In this document: positions 1 to 7,790 of the stretch, piece after piece
Layout: the number at the start of each line of letters is the position of its first letter
How positions within the stretch are numbered: the stretch's first letter is position 1
DNA from: a virus
Length of the DNA: 26,363 bases
Virus record (IMG/VR): IMGVR_UViG_3300006874_000113
Location: 1-26,363 of that record
Direction: 5' to 3' (one strand)
Notes under the pieces: model-generated
Databases searched by the model: none
What the model was told of the DNA's origin: nothing
What the model saw: the letters and a program-made list of their open reading frames with translations, nothing else
Position numbers and translations under genes: made by a program

Positions 1-81
1 ATATAATTTGAAAATATTTTCATATCGATTGTCTCCCAATTTTGGTAAACCATTAATATTTGTTTGATATGTTCCTTCCAT
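1..81 (-). CDS. 5' end of a further tail/baseplate gene (partial)
   Basis: An open frame starts with ATG at 81-79 and stays open to the left window edge, giving 27 residues that begin MEGTYQTNINGLPKLGDNRY. Its start overlaps the stop of the upstream gene by one base (TAATG), the coupling used by several gene pairs here, so it is probably the next gene of the tail operon. The position, after a probable gp48/54-like gene, and the asparagine- and aromatic-rich start would suit a small baseplate wedge protein such as a gp53 analogue, but 27 residues are too few to assign a family. Confidence 0.6.
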   Translation of the reverse strand, partial: MEGTYQTNINGLPKLGDNRYENIFKLY

Positions 82-1580
82 TATCCTACTACTCCCAAAT
101 CTGTTATATTTGCACTATTAGGTATCCCACCTAGTTGTGAGTTTAGAAATTCTCCAGTTGCAAAATCTGCTCGTACTACATCCTCTTGAATTGTTGTGAA
201 TAATAAGTTTTTTGAACTTGCAACCATTGGTTGTAACGTTAATTTAATCTCATACATGTCAGGTATAATCGTTTTAATTGTATCTGGTAATTTAACATCA
301 TTACCTCCCCCGGAATTACTTACACCCGCTAAGTTAATTTCCATCATCCGTGTACTACCTCTATGGTTTATTACTAATGATGATACATAACAATATGGCT
401 CACGCCTATTTCCTGGTATTGTTACATCATATAATACAGGTGGTTCAATAATAACTTTGTCTTGCCTTAATGGTAAATTCTGGTATAATAACAATAATAC
501 AAGTTTAAAATTATTGCAAATATCACCATACGTAGCTGGTCTGGTGTTATATAATGGTAAGGTCACCTCAATTGGTTGACCTTCTGTCGGATATTGATAA
601 TACTTCGTTCGTTCAATACGTGCTGAACCAGCTTGAGCTAAAACTTTAAATGTTCCTAATATTGTTTCTGCTACACTCGGTAATTTATCAACTATACCAG
701 TTAATTGACCAGATACATTTTCATTATTTGCTCCACTAAAACTATTGATTGTATTTAAAACGGTGTTGGATAAAAACGGTAATTTATATGTAAATCCGGT
801 TGGACCAACAATATAGAGTTTTTGATATGGAAATAATACCTTTTCAAGATCTGGGTTGTTGTATTTTTCAAATATTTGTTTTATATCAGCTGTTTCTTTT
901 ACAGTGTTGGAAATACTTTGAAAAACCGTATCAACAATACCAGCAACCCCTGTTTGATTAATCTGTTCAGACGATTCAGTTGTAATAAAATCTCTAACAC
1001 CACTGAATTCTGCTAAATTTACAATTTTACCTAAAAGTGATTTACCTATTTCGGTTGTAGCTCCAGCAATATTACTAGCTCCTGTTGTTGTTGCTCCTGT
1101 AACACCACTGTCTTCTAATGTAGCTGATAACGTATATAATGCTTGCGCAATAAGATTGTTAACCAGGAAATATTTCTCTTTCAAGATAATATATGGTACT
1201 TCATCATTAACGTTTCTATAGTTGTTATCCTTATATTTGTTTAAATCAGATTCACCGTTTCTACTTGATTTCGGAGATATTGTCCAAATATAATCTTTAA
1301 CTACATTAACATACTCTTGCCTAATGGAATCTAAATTACCAGCTTTAATCTTTTCAAACTGATAATTTCGAATTTTACTAAACGGGGTTACAGTACTATT
1401 ACGTTGTTGTTCTTTGTTGTTACCATTAACATCGACGGTTGATGTCGGTTGAGCTACATTGGTTTCTTGGATAGTACCAACCGATGATCCAGGGACAATG
1501 AGAGGAGTATATGCTCCATTTACTGGATTTTCATCAACCCCTAAAAACGTATAAGATAATTGTGTTCCGTTATCTGGCAT
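81..1580 (-). CDS. Probable baseplate / tail-tube-initiator protein (gp48/gp54-like)
   Basis: 499 aa, no signal peptide or membrane segments. The N-terminal 70 residues are low-complexity and polar. The middle is rich in Ala, Gly, Ser and Thr. The last 160 residues look like a tube-type beta domain: a stretch around YNTRPATYGDICNNF, a PPVLYDVTIPG segment, an RMMEINLAG strand and an IPDMYEIKLTLQPMV strand. This resembles the C-terminal part of T4 gp48/gp54, which cap the baseplate and start tail-tube polymerisation. It is longer than either (about 364 and 320 aa in T4). Position supports the call: in T4 genes 48 and 54 directly follow tape-measure gene 29, and here only one gene lies between. 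A TTAAATA box ends 6 nt before the ATG. The family call is from memory of the pattern and could be another baseplate component. Confidence 0.5.
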   Translation of the reverse strand: MPDNGTQLSYTFLGVDENPVNGAYTPLIVPGSSVGTIQETNVAQPTSTVDVNGNNKEQQRNSTVTPFSKIRNYQFEKIKAGNLDSIRQEYVNVVKDYIWTISPKSSRNGESDLNKYKDNNYRNVNDEVPYIILKEKYFLVNNLIAQALYTLSATLEDSGVTGATTTGASNIAGATTEIGKSLLGKIVNLAEFSGVRDFITTESSEQINQTGVAGIVDTVFQSISNTVKETADIKQIFEKYNNPDLEKVLFPYQKLYIVGPTGFTYKLPFLSNTVLNTINSFSGANNENVSGQLTGIVDKLPSVAETILGTFKVLAQAGSARIERTKYYQYPTEGQPIEVTLPLYNTRPATYGDICNNFKLVLLLLYQNLPLRQDKVIIEPPVLYDVTIPGNRREPYCYVSSLVINHRGSTRMMEINLAGVSNSGGGNDVKLPDTIKTIIPDMYEIKLTLQPMVASSKNLLFTTIQEDVVRADFATGEFLNSQLGGIPNSANITDLGVVG

Positions 1581-1586
1581 CGATAG

Positions 1587-1593
1587 TATTTAA
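1587..1593 (-). promoter_or_regulatory. Late-promoter-like box TTAAATA
   Basis: TTAAATA followed by CTATCG and then the ATG of the 499-aa baseplate gene. It resembles the T4 late promoter core TATAAATA. The 6-nt gap would put the predicted transcription start at or next to the start codon. Confidence 0.45.
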
Positions 1594-1602
1594 GACAAAC
1601 AA

Positions 1603-2451
1603 TCATATACCTAGAAGACTCTTAATTGCTGATAATTTTGTTGCACTCATTAAAAAGGTTTTCCACGGTGTTTTATCTTTATCAATTTGCATCATAACCG
1701 TTTTTTCGTTAAAATCTGCTCCAGTACCAGATATAACTTCTGCCTCAACAGCATATATTGTATAAGGACCAATATTAATTAACATCCCTTCATCTGTTCC
1801 TTGTTGATTAAATGCTCCGGATTTAATCATTTTAGTGTAAGCATTAGGTTGTCTTGATATGCTTTTTATTTTACCTCCAGCTAAAACTGATGATCTCCCA
1901 CGTGTTTCGTAATAATGAAGATTGTCATTAATCCATTTCATCATTTGATTAAACTTTTTTGGAGATGATTGCTCTTCTTGTTCGTTGTAAAATTGTTCAA
2001 AACTTTTTGGTTTTGTGATACGAAAGTATCGTTTCCATGCTTTAGATTTGTCTATATCATAATCAAATCCATATGTTTTAGATAATACCTTAATCATTTT
2101 TTCATATAATTTTTGTCTAGATGGTGATTCGGCACTAAACCTAACCTCTTTAACTTTTGGTTGTTCTTTAAAAAAGATTTTAAAAATTTTCAAAATGGTT
2201 GCAAATACCTGAAATGCATTCCCAGAATTGATTATTCCCATAGGTTCATCAATTGAATTGCCTTCAGGGTCATACAATGCTAGAAATTCAAAGTGATATC
2301 TTTCATGATATCTATCTTTGTCGCTCTGCCCGAACTGCGACACATATGCAATACCGTTATCTGATTCAAATTCATATTCATACGAACGTGGTGGTGAATG
2401 CATTATACCGTGACTAACATCATATGGTTTATTAAACGTTTCTTTTAACAT
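1603..2451 (-). CDS. Conserved phage structural-region protein, 282 aa, unknown function
   Basis: Starts one base after the stop of the upstream probable tape measure gene (TAA-T-ATG), so the two are translationally coupled. The N-terminal ~140 residues contain NSGNAFQVFATI (75-86) and then FSAESPSRQKLYEKM (105-119). This arrangement occurs in unassigned proteins of T4-like phages and faintly recalls an acetyltransferase-type fold with a bound-ligand arginine. The last ~110 residues form a separate beta-rich part (IGPYTIYAVEAEVISG) that ends in hydrophobic helices. No catalytic role can be shown. Location between the probable tape measure and baseplate genes argues for a tail-assembly function. 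A virion or chaperone role is inference. Confidence 0.75.
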   Translation of the reverse strand: MLKETFNKPYDVSHGIMHSPPRSYEYEFESDNGIAYVSQFGQSDKDRYHERYHFEFLALYDPEGNSIDEPMGIINSGNAFQVFATILKIFKIFFKEQPKVKEVRFSAESPSRQKLYEKMIKVLSKTYGFDYDIDKSKAWKRYFRITKPKSFEQFYNEQEEQSSPKKFNQMMKWINDNLHYYETRGRSSVLAGGKIKSISRQPNAYTKMIKSGAFNQQGTDEGMLINIGPYTIYAVEAEVISGTGADFNEKTVMMQIDKDKTPWKTFLMSATKLSAIKSLLGI

Positions 2452-2452
2452 A

Positions 2453-4186
2453 TTAACTTAAAGCTTTCCTAAATGCACTTACACCACTTTCTACTGTAAA
2501 TGTCATATTATTTGTTGTATTTGTTGATGGTGCCGCAATAATTGATTGTTTATTTTCTTCTAAATATGTTTGCAATAATTGAATTTGTTCTTTTCCAATG
2601 GAAATTAATGATTCTAAACCCTTTACCAAAGCTTCACCGTCTTTAAATCCAATAATGCTATCGTCTTTATTGAATGGTTGATATTTATCACCCATTACAA
2701 TACCATTGAGTTTATTATCAAATATTGAGAAATCGTTCATTTCTTTAATATCTGGATTATCTGTATTTGGATTATTTTTTAACCATTCTTGAAGTTCTTC
2801 TTCACTAATAATTGTTTCAGGTGGTTTACCTGGCTCCTGTTCTTCTAAATTGTTTTGCTTGTGTTTTTGTAATTTTCGGATTTCAGCTCCTAAAATACGA
2901 GCTTTAACTTGAGGCATTTCATCTGGTACATCCTTGGTCAATTCGTTTATTTGATCCACGGTATATTCATATTGTTCCTTTAATCTACCAAATAATTTTC
3001 GATAATTTTCACCCGAGCTTACAAGGGCATCTCCTTCAAGTATTTCGTCAGATGCTCTTACACCGTAAAACTCTTCCGCTATAGCTGATGGTGAATTGTC
3101 TTCAATCGTTTGTTTGACTTCGTTAATCATTTCTTCCCCGAAATTCTTAACAAATCTAATTGCTGCTGCTATTTGTTCTCCAACATAATCAAAGAAATTA
3201 ATTATTGGAGTAACTATATTATCCGCAACCCAAGAACTCATCCAATCAGTTAAAGATGTCATTTCACCGGCTTCATTTGTTAATCCAAGTAAATTACCAA
3301 CACCTTGATCGAATTTATTGAACATATCTCCTAACCAAACTAAACCTATATGTTCAAAATAATCATATAATGTATCAACTCCCGGGTTTTTGAAAACAGC
3401 TAACCATTTTTCGCCTAATTGTGTAAACCATTTCCCAACCGGTGAATTTAATATAGCATCTTTTATGATCCTATATATATCTCCAAATGTTTCAACCTTC
3501 TTACCTTCGGTTTCCGCTTCGTCAATTGTTTTCTCAAAAAAGTAATTTAACACATCAACCCCTAAACCTATGGCTGTACCTATTCCTGGAAACATATAAG
3601 ATATACCAGCTACTATATCCATCATACCGGATATAATATTCTTTGGTCCACCTTCTTTGAATTTACTCAATGCTTCTCCAGTACTAATTAACAACCCAAC
3701 TAAAGGTAATTTCCGAAGTAATTTACTAAATTTACCAGCAACCCCGAATACTGTAGATAATGCAGAAGTATCAATTCCAAGTTGACGAGCTGCAAACCCA
3801 CCAGCAACTGCTGTAACACCTAATAAAAGTCCACCAAGAACCTTTTCTAATAACCCACCGGAAGATTGGTTATTTATGGTTTTAATTGTGGTTGTATCAT
3901 CTCCATCTAATTTATCTGCAGCTTTTTTAGAAATATCATCTATAACAACTCTAATTGAATCTTCTTTAACTTTTCTAGGAGTTTTTTGAACATTAGTTGG
4001 ACGACCATGGAGATACCTTTTTTGGTTCTCGTTTTCATATTTTTGAGTTACGGATGGTATTGACTTAGATAATGTTTTCTCGATACTAATGAATGTTTTT
4101 TCAACGCGTTGTTGGAACTTTTGTTGTTGATCAACAAAGTCCTTAAACAATTCAGAAAATTGTGCTGCAAATATAGACGAATCCAT
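2453..4186 (-). CDS. Probable tail tape measure protein (gp29-like)
   Basis: 577 aa, close to T4 gp29 (590 aa). The N-terminus (about 1-45) is a charged amphipathic helix. Residues 50-110 are polar and probably disordered. Residues 111-136 and 160-216 are glycine-rich hydrophobic stretches of membrane-segment type (GLLLGVTAVAGG, MFPGIGTAIGLGV), a common feature of tape measure proteins, which leave the tail during DNA ejection. The C-terminal half is mostly helical and charged (KEQYEYTVDQINEL, AEIRKLQKHKQ). It follows a gp26-like hub gene. A TATAAATA box ends 6 nt before the ATG. If about 0.15 nm of tail is made per residue, as in other phages, the tail would be near 85-90 nm. The alternative is an internal virion protein. 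No sequence motif proves the call. Confidence 0.55.
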   Translation of the reverse strand: MDSSIFAAQFSELFKDFVDQQQKFQQRVEKTFISIEKTLSKSIPSVTQKYENENQKRYLHGRPTNVQKTPRKVKEDSIRVVIDDISKKAADKLDGDDTTTIKTINNQSSGGLLEKVLGGLLLGVTAVAGGFAARQLGIDTSALSTVFGVAGKFSKLLRKLPLVGLLISTGEALSKFKEGGPKNIISGMMDIVAGISYMFPGIGTAIGLGVDVLNYFFEKTIDEAETEGKKVETFGDIYRIIKDAILNSPVGKWFTQLGEKWLAVFKNPGVDTLYDYFEHIGLVWLGDMFNKFDQGVGNLLGLTNEAGEMTSLTDWMSSWVADNIVTPIINFFDYVGEQIAAAIRFVKNFGEEMINEVKQTIEDNSPSAIAEEFYGVRASDEILEGDALVSSGENYRKLFGRLKEQYEYTVDQINELTKDVPDEMPQVKARILGAEIRKLQKHKQNNLEEQEPGKPPETIISEEELQEWLKNNPNTDNPDIKEMNDFSIFDNKLNGIVMGDKYQPFNKDDSIIGFKDGEALVKGLESLISIGKEQIQLLQTYLEENKQSIIAAPSTNTTNNMTFTVESGVSAFRKALS

Positions 4187-4192
4187 CTATAT

Positions 4193-4200
4193 TATTTATA
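4193..4200 (-). promoter_or_regulatory. Late-promoter-like box TATAAATA
   Basis: An exact match to the T4 late promoter core, followed by ATATAG and the ATG of the probable tape measure gene (6-nt gap). It lies between the gp26-like stop and this start, so it could begin a tape measure-baseplate transcript. Confidence 0.55.
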
Positions 4201-4206
4201 TGAAAG

Positions 4207-4953
4207 TTAGGAGAATAACTCGCTACTCAATTCAACCTTAACTCCTTTAACAGTTGTTAACGTGTTTTCGATGGTTTTGACATCTTCAAGATATTTAAGG
4301 ATGAGTTTTATGAACGATCCGGGAAGTTGTTCAATGATATTAAGTTTATCGTCATATGCAAGATCATATAACTCAATTTGTTGATCGTCAATAGTGATGG
4401 ATTTAATATATTTTAACACTTCAGAAGTAAACAATTCACTCAATATTTGTTGTTGTGTGGAAGATTTATTGATTTTTTTGGTAATTTCGTTGTTAATTTT
4501 CCCATCATATGATAATGATGGTAGTTTAACCTCTGCAGATACATCTTGGTTTTTAATAACAGTTACCTCAAATTTGTCAGTGAAATCGAACTTTGATATG
4601 TTTTCAATCACTTTGTTGATATTTACTAGTTTATCATCAACGGATACTTTCTCTCCAATAGTATTGCTACGATATGATAAAACGATATTCAAACGATCGA
4701 AACCATTGATAGCATTAAGATCTAATGGTTCTACTGCATTCTCTGAAATGATATCGTTAAAAATATTATTAAAGGTAATAAGGCCACTAGTATCTTGTGG
4801 TAATTTAGCAAGGATTTGTTTTTGTTGTTTCAGGGTAAACGGTAAAAACTTAACAGATTTATTAAGCGACGGTAAATAGATAGAAATACTAGTCTTTTTA
4901 TTGACTTCTTTTAATTTCTCGAGAAATTGTTTAGCTTGATCACTCATACCCAT
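4207..4953 (-). CDS. 26: Baseplate hub assembly protein, T4 gp26-like
   Basis: 248 aa from the ATG at 4953. A longer reading to 4980 would need a TTG start inside the nuclease gene, while the ATG lies two bases after that gene's TAA, matching the coupling seen elsewhere. The N-terminus has the pattern of the T4 baseplate protein family around gp26 (T4_baseplate): a short helix, a strand pair (SISIYLPSLNKSVKFLPFTL), then KQQKQILAK. The rest is alternating short strands and helices. T4 gp26 is about 208 aa and acts in building the baseplate hub. Placement just before the probable tape measure gene fits the T4 hub-gene neighbourhood. Family assignment is by pattern, without a search. Confidence 0.7.
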   Translation of the reverse strand: MGMSDQAKQFLEKLKEVNKKTSISIYLPSLNKSVKFLPFTLKQQKQILAKLPQDTSGLITFNNIFNDIISENAVEPLDLNAINGFDRLNIVLSYRSNTIGEKVSVDDKLVNINKVIENISKFDFTDKFEVTVIKNQDVSAEVKLPSLSYDGKINNEITKKINKSSTQQQILSELFTSEVLKYIKSITIDDQQIELYDLAYDDKLNIIEQLPGSFIKLILKYLEDVKTIENTLTTVKGVKVELSSELFS

Positions 4954-4955
4954 AT

Positions 4956-5636
4956 TTACATCGATTGTTTCTTTTTCCAATCGCTTAACATCATTAAAAC
5001 CTCATACTTCATATATGGTGTGTTATACTTTACCCATTTTTCTTTATTGTAATAAAAACATGCAAGCTCACCAACCGGTTTCTTGCTCATCTTACTATAC
5101 ATATATGCATACAAACTTAATTGCAATGCGTATGTTGTATATTCACAGACCGGTAAATGATCTAATGGAGCTAACATATATTCATGATATTTACTAGTTG
5201 TGTTAAAACTGAACTTCTTATTTGTTTTGAAATCGTAGAGATTGAAATATTTTACATGTTCTTCCAAAACATCAGTAGTCCCTGCTAGCTTAAAATCGTC
5301 TAACCATAACAATCTTTCCGGGTAAATTTGTTTTAAATCGGGTTGCCAAATTTCTTGAATTGATGTAACATATTCATTTGGTTCAATTTCTACACCAAGA
5401 AGCCAAGTTTCCATAAATTTATGGATTTCAGTTCCACGTTTACAAGCTATATCAGTAGTTTGTTGCCAAACATCTTTAACAAAATCTTGAGGAACCCCTT
5501 CTTTTTTAGCAACCAAAGCTGACATTTTTTCAACATCAAATTTCGGTTTATATTTTCCAATTAACGTTGTAGCACTAATATACTCGACACCATCCGGATT
5601 GGTATATTTGTGTTCTTTTTCGTCGAATGTTATCAT
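4956..5636 (-). CDS. PD-(D/E)XK (RecB/Cas4-type) nuclease
   Basis: 226 aa from the ATG at 5636. An extension to 5645 would use TTG and looks unlikely. The active-site order of the RecB-like nuclease clan is visible, numbering from that ATG: GTEIH at 68-72, a conserved Asp in AGTTDV (Asp122), the DFK core (Asp135, Lys137) of YDFKTNK, and a QLSLYAYM helix beginning at Gln172. These would bind metal and cut DNA. No four-Cys iron-sulfur set like that of Cas4 or AddB is evident. Its stop lies two bases before the gp26-like ATG, so a DNA-processing enzyme sits inside the baseplate operon. Possible jobs are recombination, host DNA breakdown or end-processing for packaging. None is shown by the sequence. 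Confidence 0.85.
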   Translation of the reverse strand: MITFDEKEHKYTNPDGVEYISATTLIGKYKPKFDVEKMSALVAKKEGVPQDFVKDVWQQTTDIACKRGTEIHKFMETWLLGVEIEPNEYVTSIQEIWQPDLKQIYPERLLWLDDFKLAGTTDVLEEHVKYFNLYDFKTNKKFSFNTTSKYHEYMLAPLDHLPVCEYTTYALQLSLYAYMYSKMSKKPVGELACFYYNKEKWVKYNTPYMKYEVLMMLSDWKKKQSM

Positions 5637-5661
5637 TAAAGTCAATTTTAGTGATTAATCG

Positions 5662-5928
5662 CTAAAAATCAACATCATCTTCATCATATTCACCATCTTC
5701 ATCACACACATAAGAATCAGGTAAAAATTGGAACAAACAGACGATCTGCTTATCTTTTTTAAATTTAAACACTTCAAGGAAGGACAGTTTAACTAATCGT
5801 GTAGAAATAGCAGCATAATACCTTTTAGGTATATACATTAAAATAGACCCATTATAAGGGTCTATTAACGTTGTTTCGCAAAATTCTTCGCAAATCGATT
5901 GCGCAAAATTTATAACATCGTCATACAT
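5662..5928 (-). CDS. Hypothetical protein, 88 aa, acidic tail
   Basis: No family recognised. The first 70 residues alternate helix and strand with several aromatics. The last 15 are strongly acidic (DEDGEYDEDDVDF), a feature of some DNA-mimic or partner-binding proteins, though this alone does not show it. Uses a TAG stop. AATAAATA ends 5 nt before the ATG. Confidence 0.8.
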   Translation of the reverse strand: MYDDVINFAQSICEEFCETTLIDPYNGSILMYIPKRYYAAISTRLVKLSFLEVFKFKKDKQIVCLFQFLPDSYVCDEDGEYDEDDVDF

Positions 5929-5933
5929 TTAAG

Positions 5934-5941
5934 TATTTATT
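5934..5941 (-). promoter_or_regulatory. Late-promoter-like box AATAAATA
   Basis: AATAAATA, then CTTAA, then the ATG of the 88-aa gene (5-nt gap). Nearly the same string, AATAAATACTTAAA, precedes the plus-strand gene at 24989. Confidence 0.45.
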
Positions 5942-6278
5942 GTCTAACTTGAGGTGTAGACGAATAATACTGTGCACGACCATATAATGTTCCAGATAAA
6001 CCAACACAACTAAGTTGTTCGCTATTTGTTAATCCTTGAACAGTAAATTCTTGTCCATTTGGAATTAAGAATTCTGTGATATCTGCTGGATTACCAAGAG
6101 CACCGTCGCCGGCTTTAAAATAGATATCAGCTCCCGTATTGTTCAATAAGATAACTTCACTACATTTAACAGAACTTAACGGTTTTGTATAACTACCGGA
6201 AATCTCCCATTTTATAGAGTAACATTTGTTGATATTTACGTAAACCGTATTCGACGGTATATCTGGCATTGTGTACAT
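5937..6278 (-). CDS. Hypothetical beta-rich protein, 113 aa, possible virion protein
   Basis: No signal peptide. The sequence is almost all short strands broken by Gly, Asn and Pro (VILLNNTGADIYFKAG, FLIPNGQEFTVQGL), the look of small phage decoration or fibre-adaptor proteins with a jelly-roll or Ig-like fold. Two ATGs are possible, at 6278 and 6269. The first is favoured because TTAAATA ends exactly 5 nt before it. It sits in a run of small genes between the nuclease and the holin. The virion role is inferred from composition and neighbours. Confidence 0.75.
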   Translation of the reverse strand: MYTMPDIPSNTVYVNINKCYSIKWEISGSYTKPLSSVKCSEVILLNNTGADIYFKAGDGALGNPADITEFLIPNGQEFTVQGLTNSEQLSCVGLSGTLYGRAQYYSSTPQVRQ

Positions 6279-6283
6279 ATGTA

Positions 6284-6290
6284 TATTTAA
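6284..6290 (-). promoter_or_regulatory. Late-promoter-like box TTAAATA
   Basis: TTAAATA, then TACAT, then the ATG at 6278 (5-nt gap). The box overlaps the stop codon of the 87-aa gene upstream. Confidence 0.4.
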
Positions 6291-6550
6291 TTATACACCC
6301 ACACTTTTACCTTTTTCCTCTCTTGAGTTTTGGGTAGAAACCCTTCATCAGCTAAATATCCAATTACATAATCAACATCGTGTTGTCGACTTTCATTGGT
6401 TTCATAGTCTCTACTTGGAAGTTTGATGAATAGATTTTGATTCCTAGTTACAGCAATATCGAAATAACCTAGCCTTAAATACTTACTACCCGAAGTTAAA
6501 ATATTTAAATCTTGATTCGACTCAAAAAAATTACTGGTTTTTTGTGTCAT
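6287..6550 (-). CDS. Hypothetical protein, 87 aa
   Basis: Not recognised. A polar N-terminus (NFFESNQDLN) leads into a beta-rich core (KYLRLGYFDIAVTRNQNLFIKL). The C-terminus is basic and ends VKVWVYN. TTAAATA ends 5 nt before the ATG. Belongs to the row of small genes transcribed towards the nuclease. Confidence 0.75.
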   Translation of the reverse strand: MTQKTSNFFESNQDLNILTSGSKYLRLGYFDIAVTRNQNLFIKLPSRDYETNESRQHDVDYVIGYLADEGFLPKTQERKKVKVWVYN

Positions 6551-6555
6551 TATAA

Positions 6556-6562
6556 TATTTAA
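6556..6562 (-). promoter_or_regulatory. Late-promoter-like box TTAAATA
   Basis: TTAAATA, then TTATA, then the ATG at 6550 (5-nt gap). It overlaps the last codons of the 74-aa gene. Confidence 0.4.
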
Positions 6563-6783
6563 TCTTCCATGAAACCATCTTGTAATGTATATACCAATTT
6601 ATCTTCAGTGGATTCTGGAACGATATAGATTTCACTAATCTCTTGTAATCTCCAATCGATCTCATCTTGAACTTTTTTGTGTGCATCCATCGGTGTATAA
6701 GCATCAATATCAATTACATTATCCGATCCGGTAAATGAATTGGTCTCTTTAACCGACACTACAACTTTATAAGTGTTTTTCAT
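6559..6783 (-). CDS. Hypothetical protein, 74 aa
   Basis: Not recognised. Strand-helix-strand pattern: KNTYKVVVSVKET, then a helix from DAYTPMDAHKKVQDEIDW, then YIVPESTEDKLVYTL. The 'DAYTPMDAHKKVQ' piece resembles small phage proteins with a ferredoxin-like or dsRBD-like arrangement, but this is a weak hint. First gene of the minus-strand run that diverges from the holin gene, 47 bp away. Confidence 0.75.
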   Translation of the reverse strand: MKNTYKVVVSVKETNSFTGSDNVIDIDAYTPMDAHKKVQDEIDWRLQEISEIYIVPESTEDKLVYTLQDGFMED

Positions 6784-6818
6784 ATATATGATTTTAATAA
6801 ATTCTCAAAAAAAATCAA

Positions 6819-6825
6819 TTAAATA
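6819..6825 (+). promoter_or_regulatory. Late-promoter-like box TTAAATA before the holin
   Basis: TTAAATA, then ATTAT, then the ATG of the holin at 6831 (5-nt gap), in the 47-bp divergent gap at 6784-6830. It shows that the box-to-start geometry is kept on the plus strand. Confidence 0.45.
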
Positions 6826-6830
6826 ATTAT

Positions 6831-7382
6831 ATGATTGGTATTAGCCAGATTATACAAGGTGCTATTTCTCCTGTCTCTGATATTATCACGAAATTGATAA
6901 CTAAAAAAGAGGATAGAATGTTAGCAGAAGCAGAATTAAAACAGATCCAAGCAGATCTTGAAAAGAAAATTATTGAGCATCAAACAAATACATTGAATGC
7001 TCAAAAAGAAATTATTGTTGCTGAAGTTACAGGCTCGCCTATGCAACGTAATTGGAGACCAGCTTTAATGTGGGTAATTATCCTTATCATTGCAAATAAT
7101 TATTTACTTGCTCCGATATTGAATAATTTCATTGCATTGTTTGGTCCATCTGACTTATTACCTATTTTGGAATTACCAGATAAATTGTTTAATCTAATGA
7201 CTATCGGTCTAGGTGGATATGTTGCTGGTAGAACTGTTGAAAAAGTTGCTCCACAGTTTTTTGCAAAAACAGATAAAGAAACAGTTATAGATGCTACTCC
7301 TATTGAAGTTAGTGAAGGGGAAACTAAAACCGAAAATAAACCTAGATTTAAAGGTAGACCGTTACCTATTTCTAGAGTCTAA
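6831..7382 (+). CDS. Holin of the three-TM family (GTA-holin type)
   Basis: 183 aa. Residues 1-20 form an amphipathic helix, 25-65 a charged coiled coil, then the hallmark RNWRPALMW (73-81) runs into a membrane segment (about 78-102). A second hydrophobic stretch at 116-135 ends in GGYVAGRTVEK (128-138). This order matches the 'Holin of 3TMs' family known from gene transfer agents and many phages. Such holins form membrane lesions that start lysis. The C-terminal 40 residues are polar and basic. It is one of only three plus-strand genes and overlaps the convergent gene by 11 bp. A candidate terminator follows inside that neighbour. No endolysin is visible in the window. Confidence 0.85.
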   Translation: MIGISQIIQGAISPVSDIITKLITKKEDRMLAEAELKQIQADLEKKIIEHQTNTLNAQKEIIVAEVTGSPMQRNWRPALMWVIILIIANNYLLAPILNNFIALFGPSDLLPILELPDKLFNLMTIGLGGYVAGRTVEKVAPQFFAKTDKETVIDATPIEVSEGETKTENKPRFKGRPLPISRV

Positions 7383-7776
7383 ATAATGCCGTACTAGTAC
7401 CTCTCTTGAAAATAGTTAAACTCGACCATTTGTCAAGAGAGGTATTTTCATATAATGTTACCTTTGGCTTCGGATGTAAAAAATGAACTTGACAACCCTC
7501 AATTTCGTAATCCCCAACAACAGCGCAATATAAATGTTTGTATCCTTCACTATGACTCAATTGCATGTTAACGTTTTTGAAATTTTCATGTAATAATTTG
7601 TATATACTTGCAACGTTTGATGTTCCAGATTCACTGTAAATTGTCATTAATTTAGATTCAAAATTTTGAGGCTCCACAAATTTAGTGTGCTTGGAGATAC
7701 CCATAGTTTTTTCATACGGACTGTTGTGTGTAGTTCCGTAATATCGCTCTACAATTAATTGGTTGTCAATATCCAT
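7372..7776 (-). CDS. Hypothetical protein, 134 aa
   Basis: Not recognised. Soluble, mixed alpha/beta. The middle (ESGTSNVASIYKLLHENFKN) is helical and the end is beta-rich. ATGs occur in tandem at 7779 and 7776. The second is favoured because GATAAATA then ends 6 nt before it, as at other genes. Stop is TAG. Its last codons overlap the 3' end of the holin gene tail-to-tail by 11 bp, and its coding sequence carries a 12-bp perfect inverted repeat (7398-7444) that could terminate holin transcription. Confidence 0.75.
   Translation of the reverse strand: MDIDNQLIVERYYGTTHNSPYEKTMGISKHTKFVEPQNFESKLMTIYSESGTSNVASIYKLLHENFKNVNMQLSHSEGYKHLYCAVVGDYEIEGCQVHFLHPKPKVTLYENTSLDKWSSLTIFKRGTSTALFRL
7398..7448 (+). 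terminator. Candidate intrinsic terminator of the holin transcript
   Basis: TACCTCTCTTGA (7398-7409) and TCAAGAGAGGTA (7433-7444) are perfect 12-nt inverted repeats around a 23-nt loop, followed by TTTT (7445-7448) on the plus strand. The site lies 15 bp past the holin stop and wholly within the C-terminal coding part of the opposing gene. The long loop and short U-run make it less than classical. Confidence 0.5.
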
Positions 7777-7782
7777 CATTAA

Positions 7783-7790
7783 TATTTATC
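7783..7790 (-). promoter_or_regulatory. Late-promoter-like box GATAAATA
   Basis: GATAAATA followed by TTAATG and the ATG at 7776 (6-nt gap), or by TTA and the ATG at 7779. It overlaps the end of the zinc-ribbon gene. Confidence 0.4.

Noticed and set aside
4394-4879. 161-aa plus-strand frame
   Set aside because: It lies fully inside the gp26-like gene, has no box or coupling, and its composition (runs of hydrophobic and Cys) is that of an antisense shadow.
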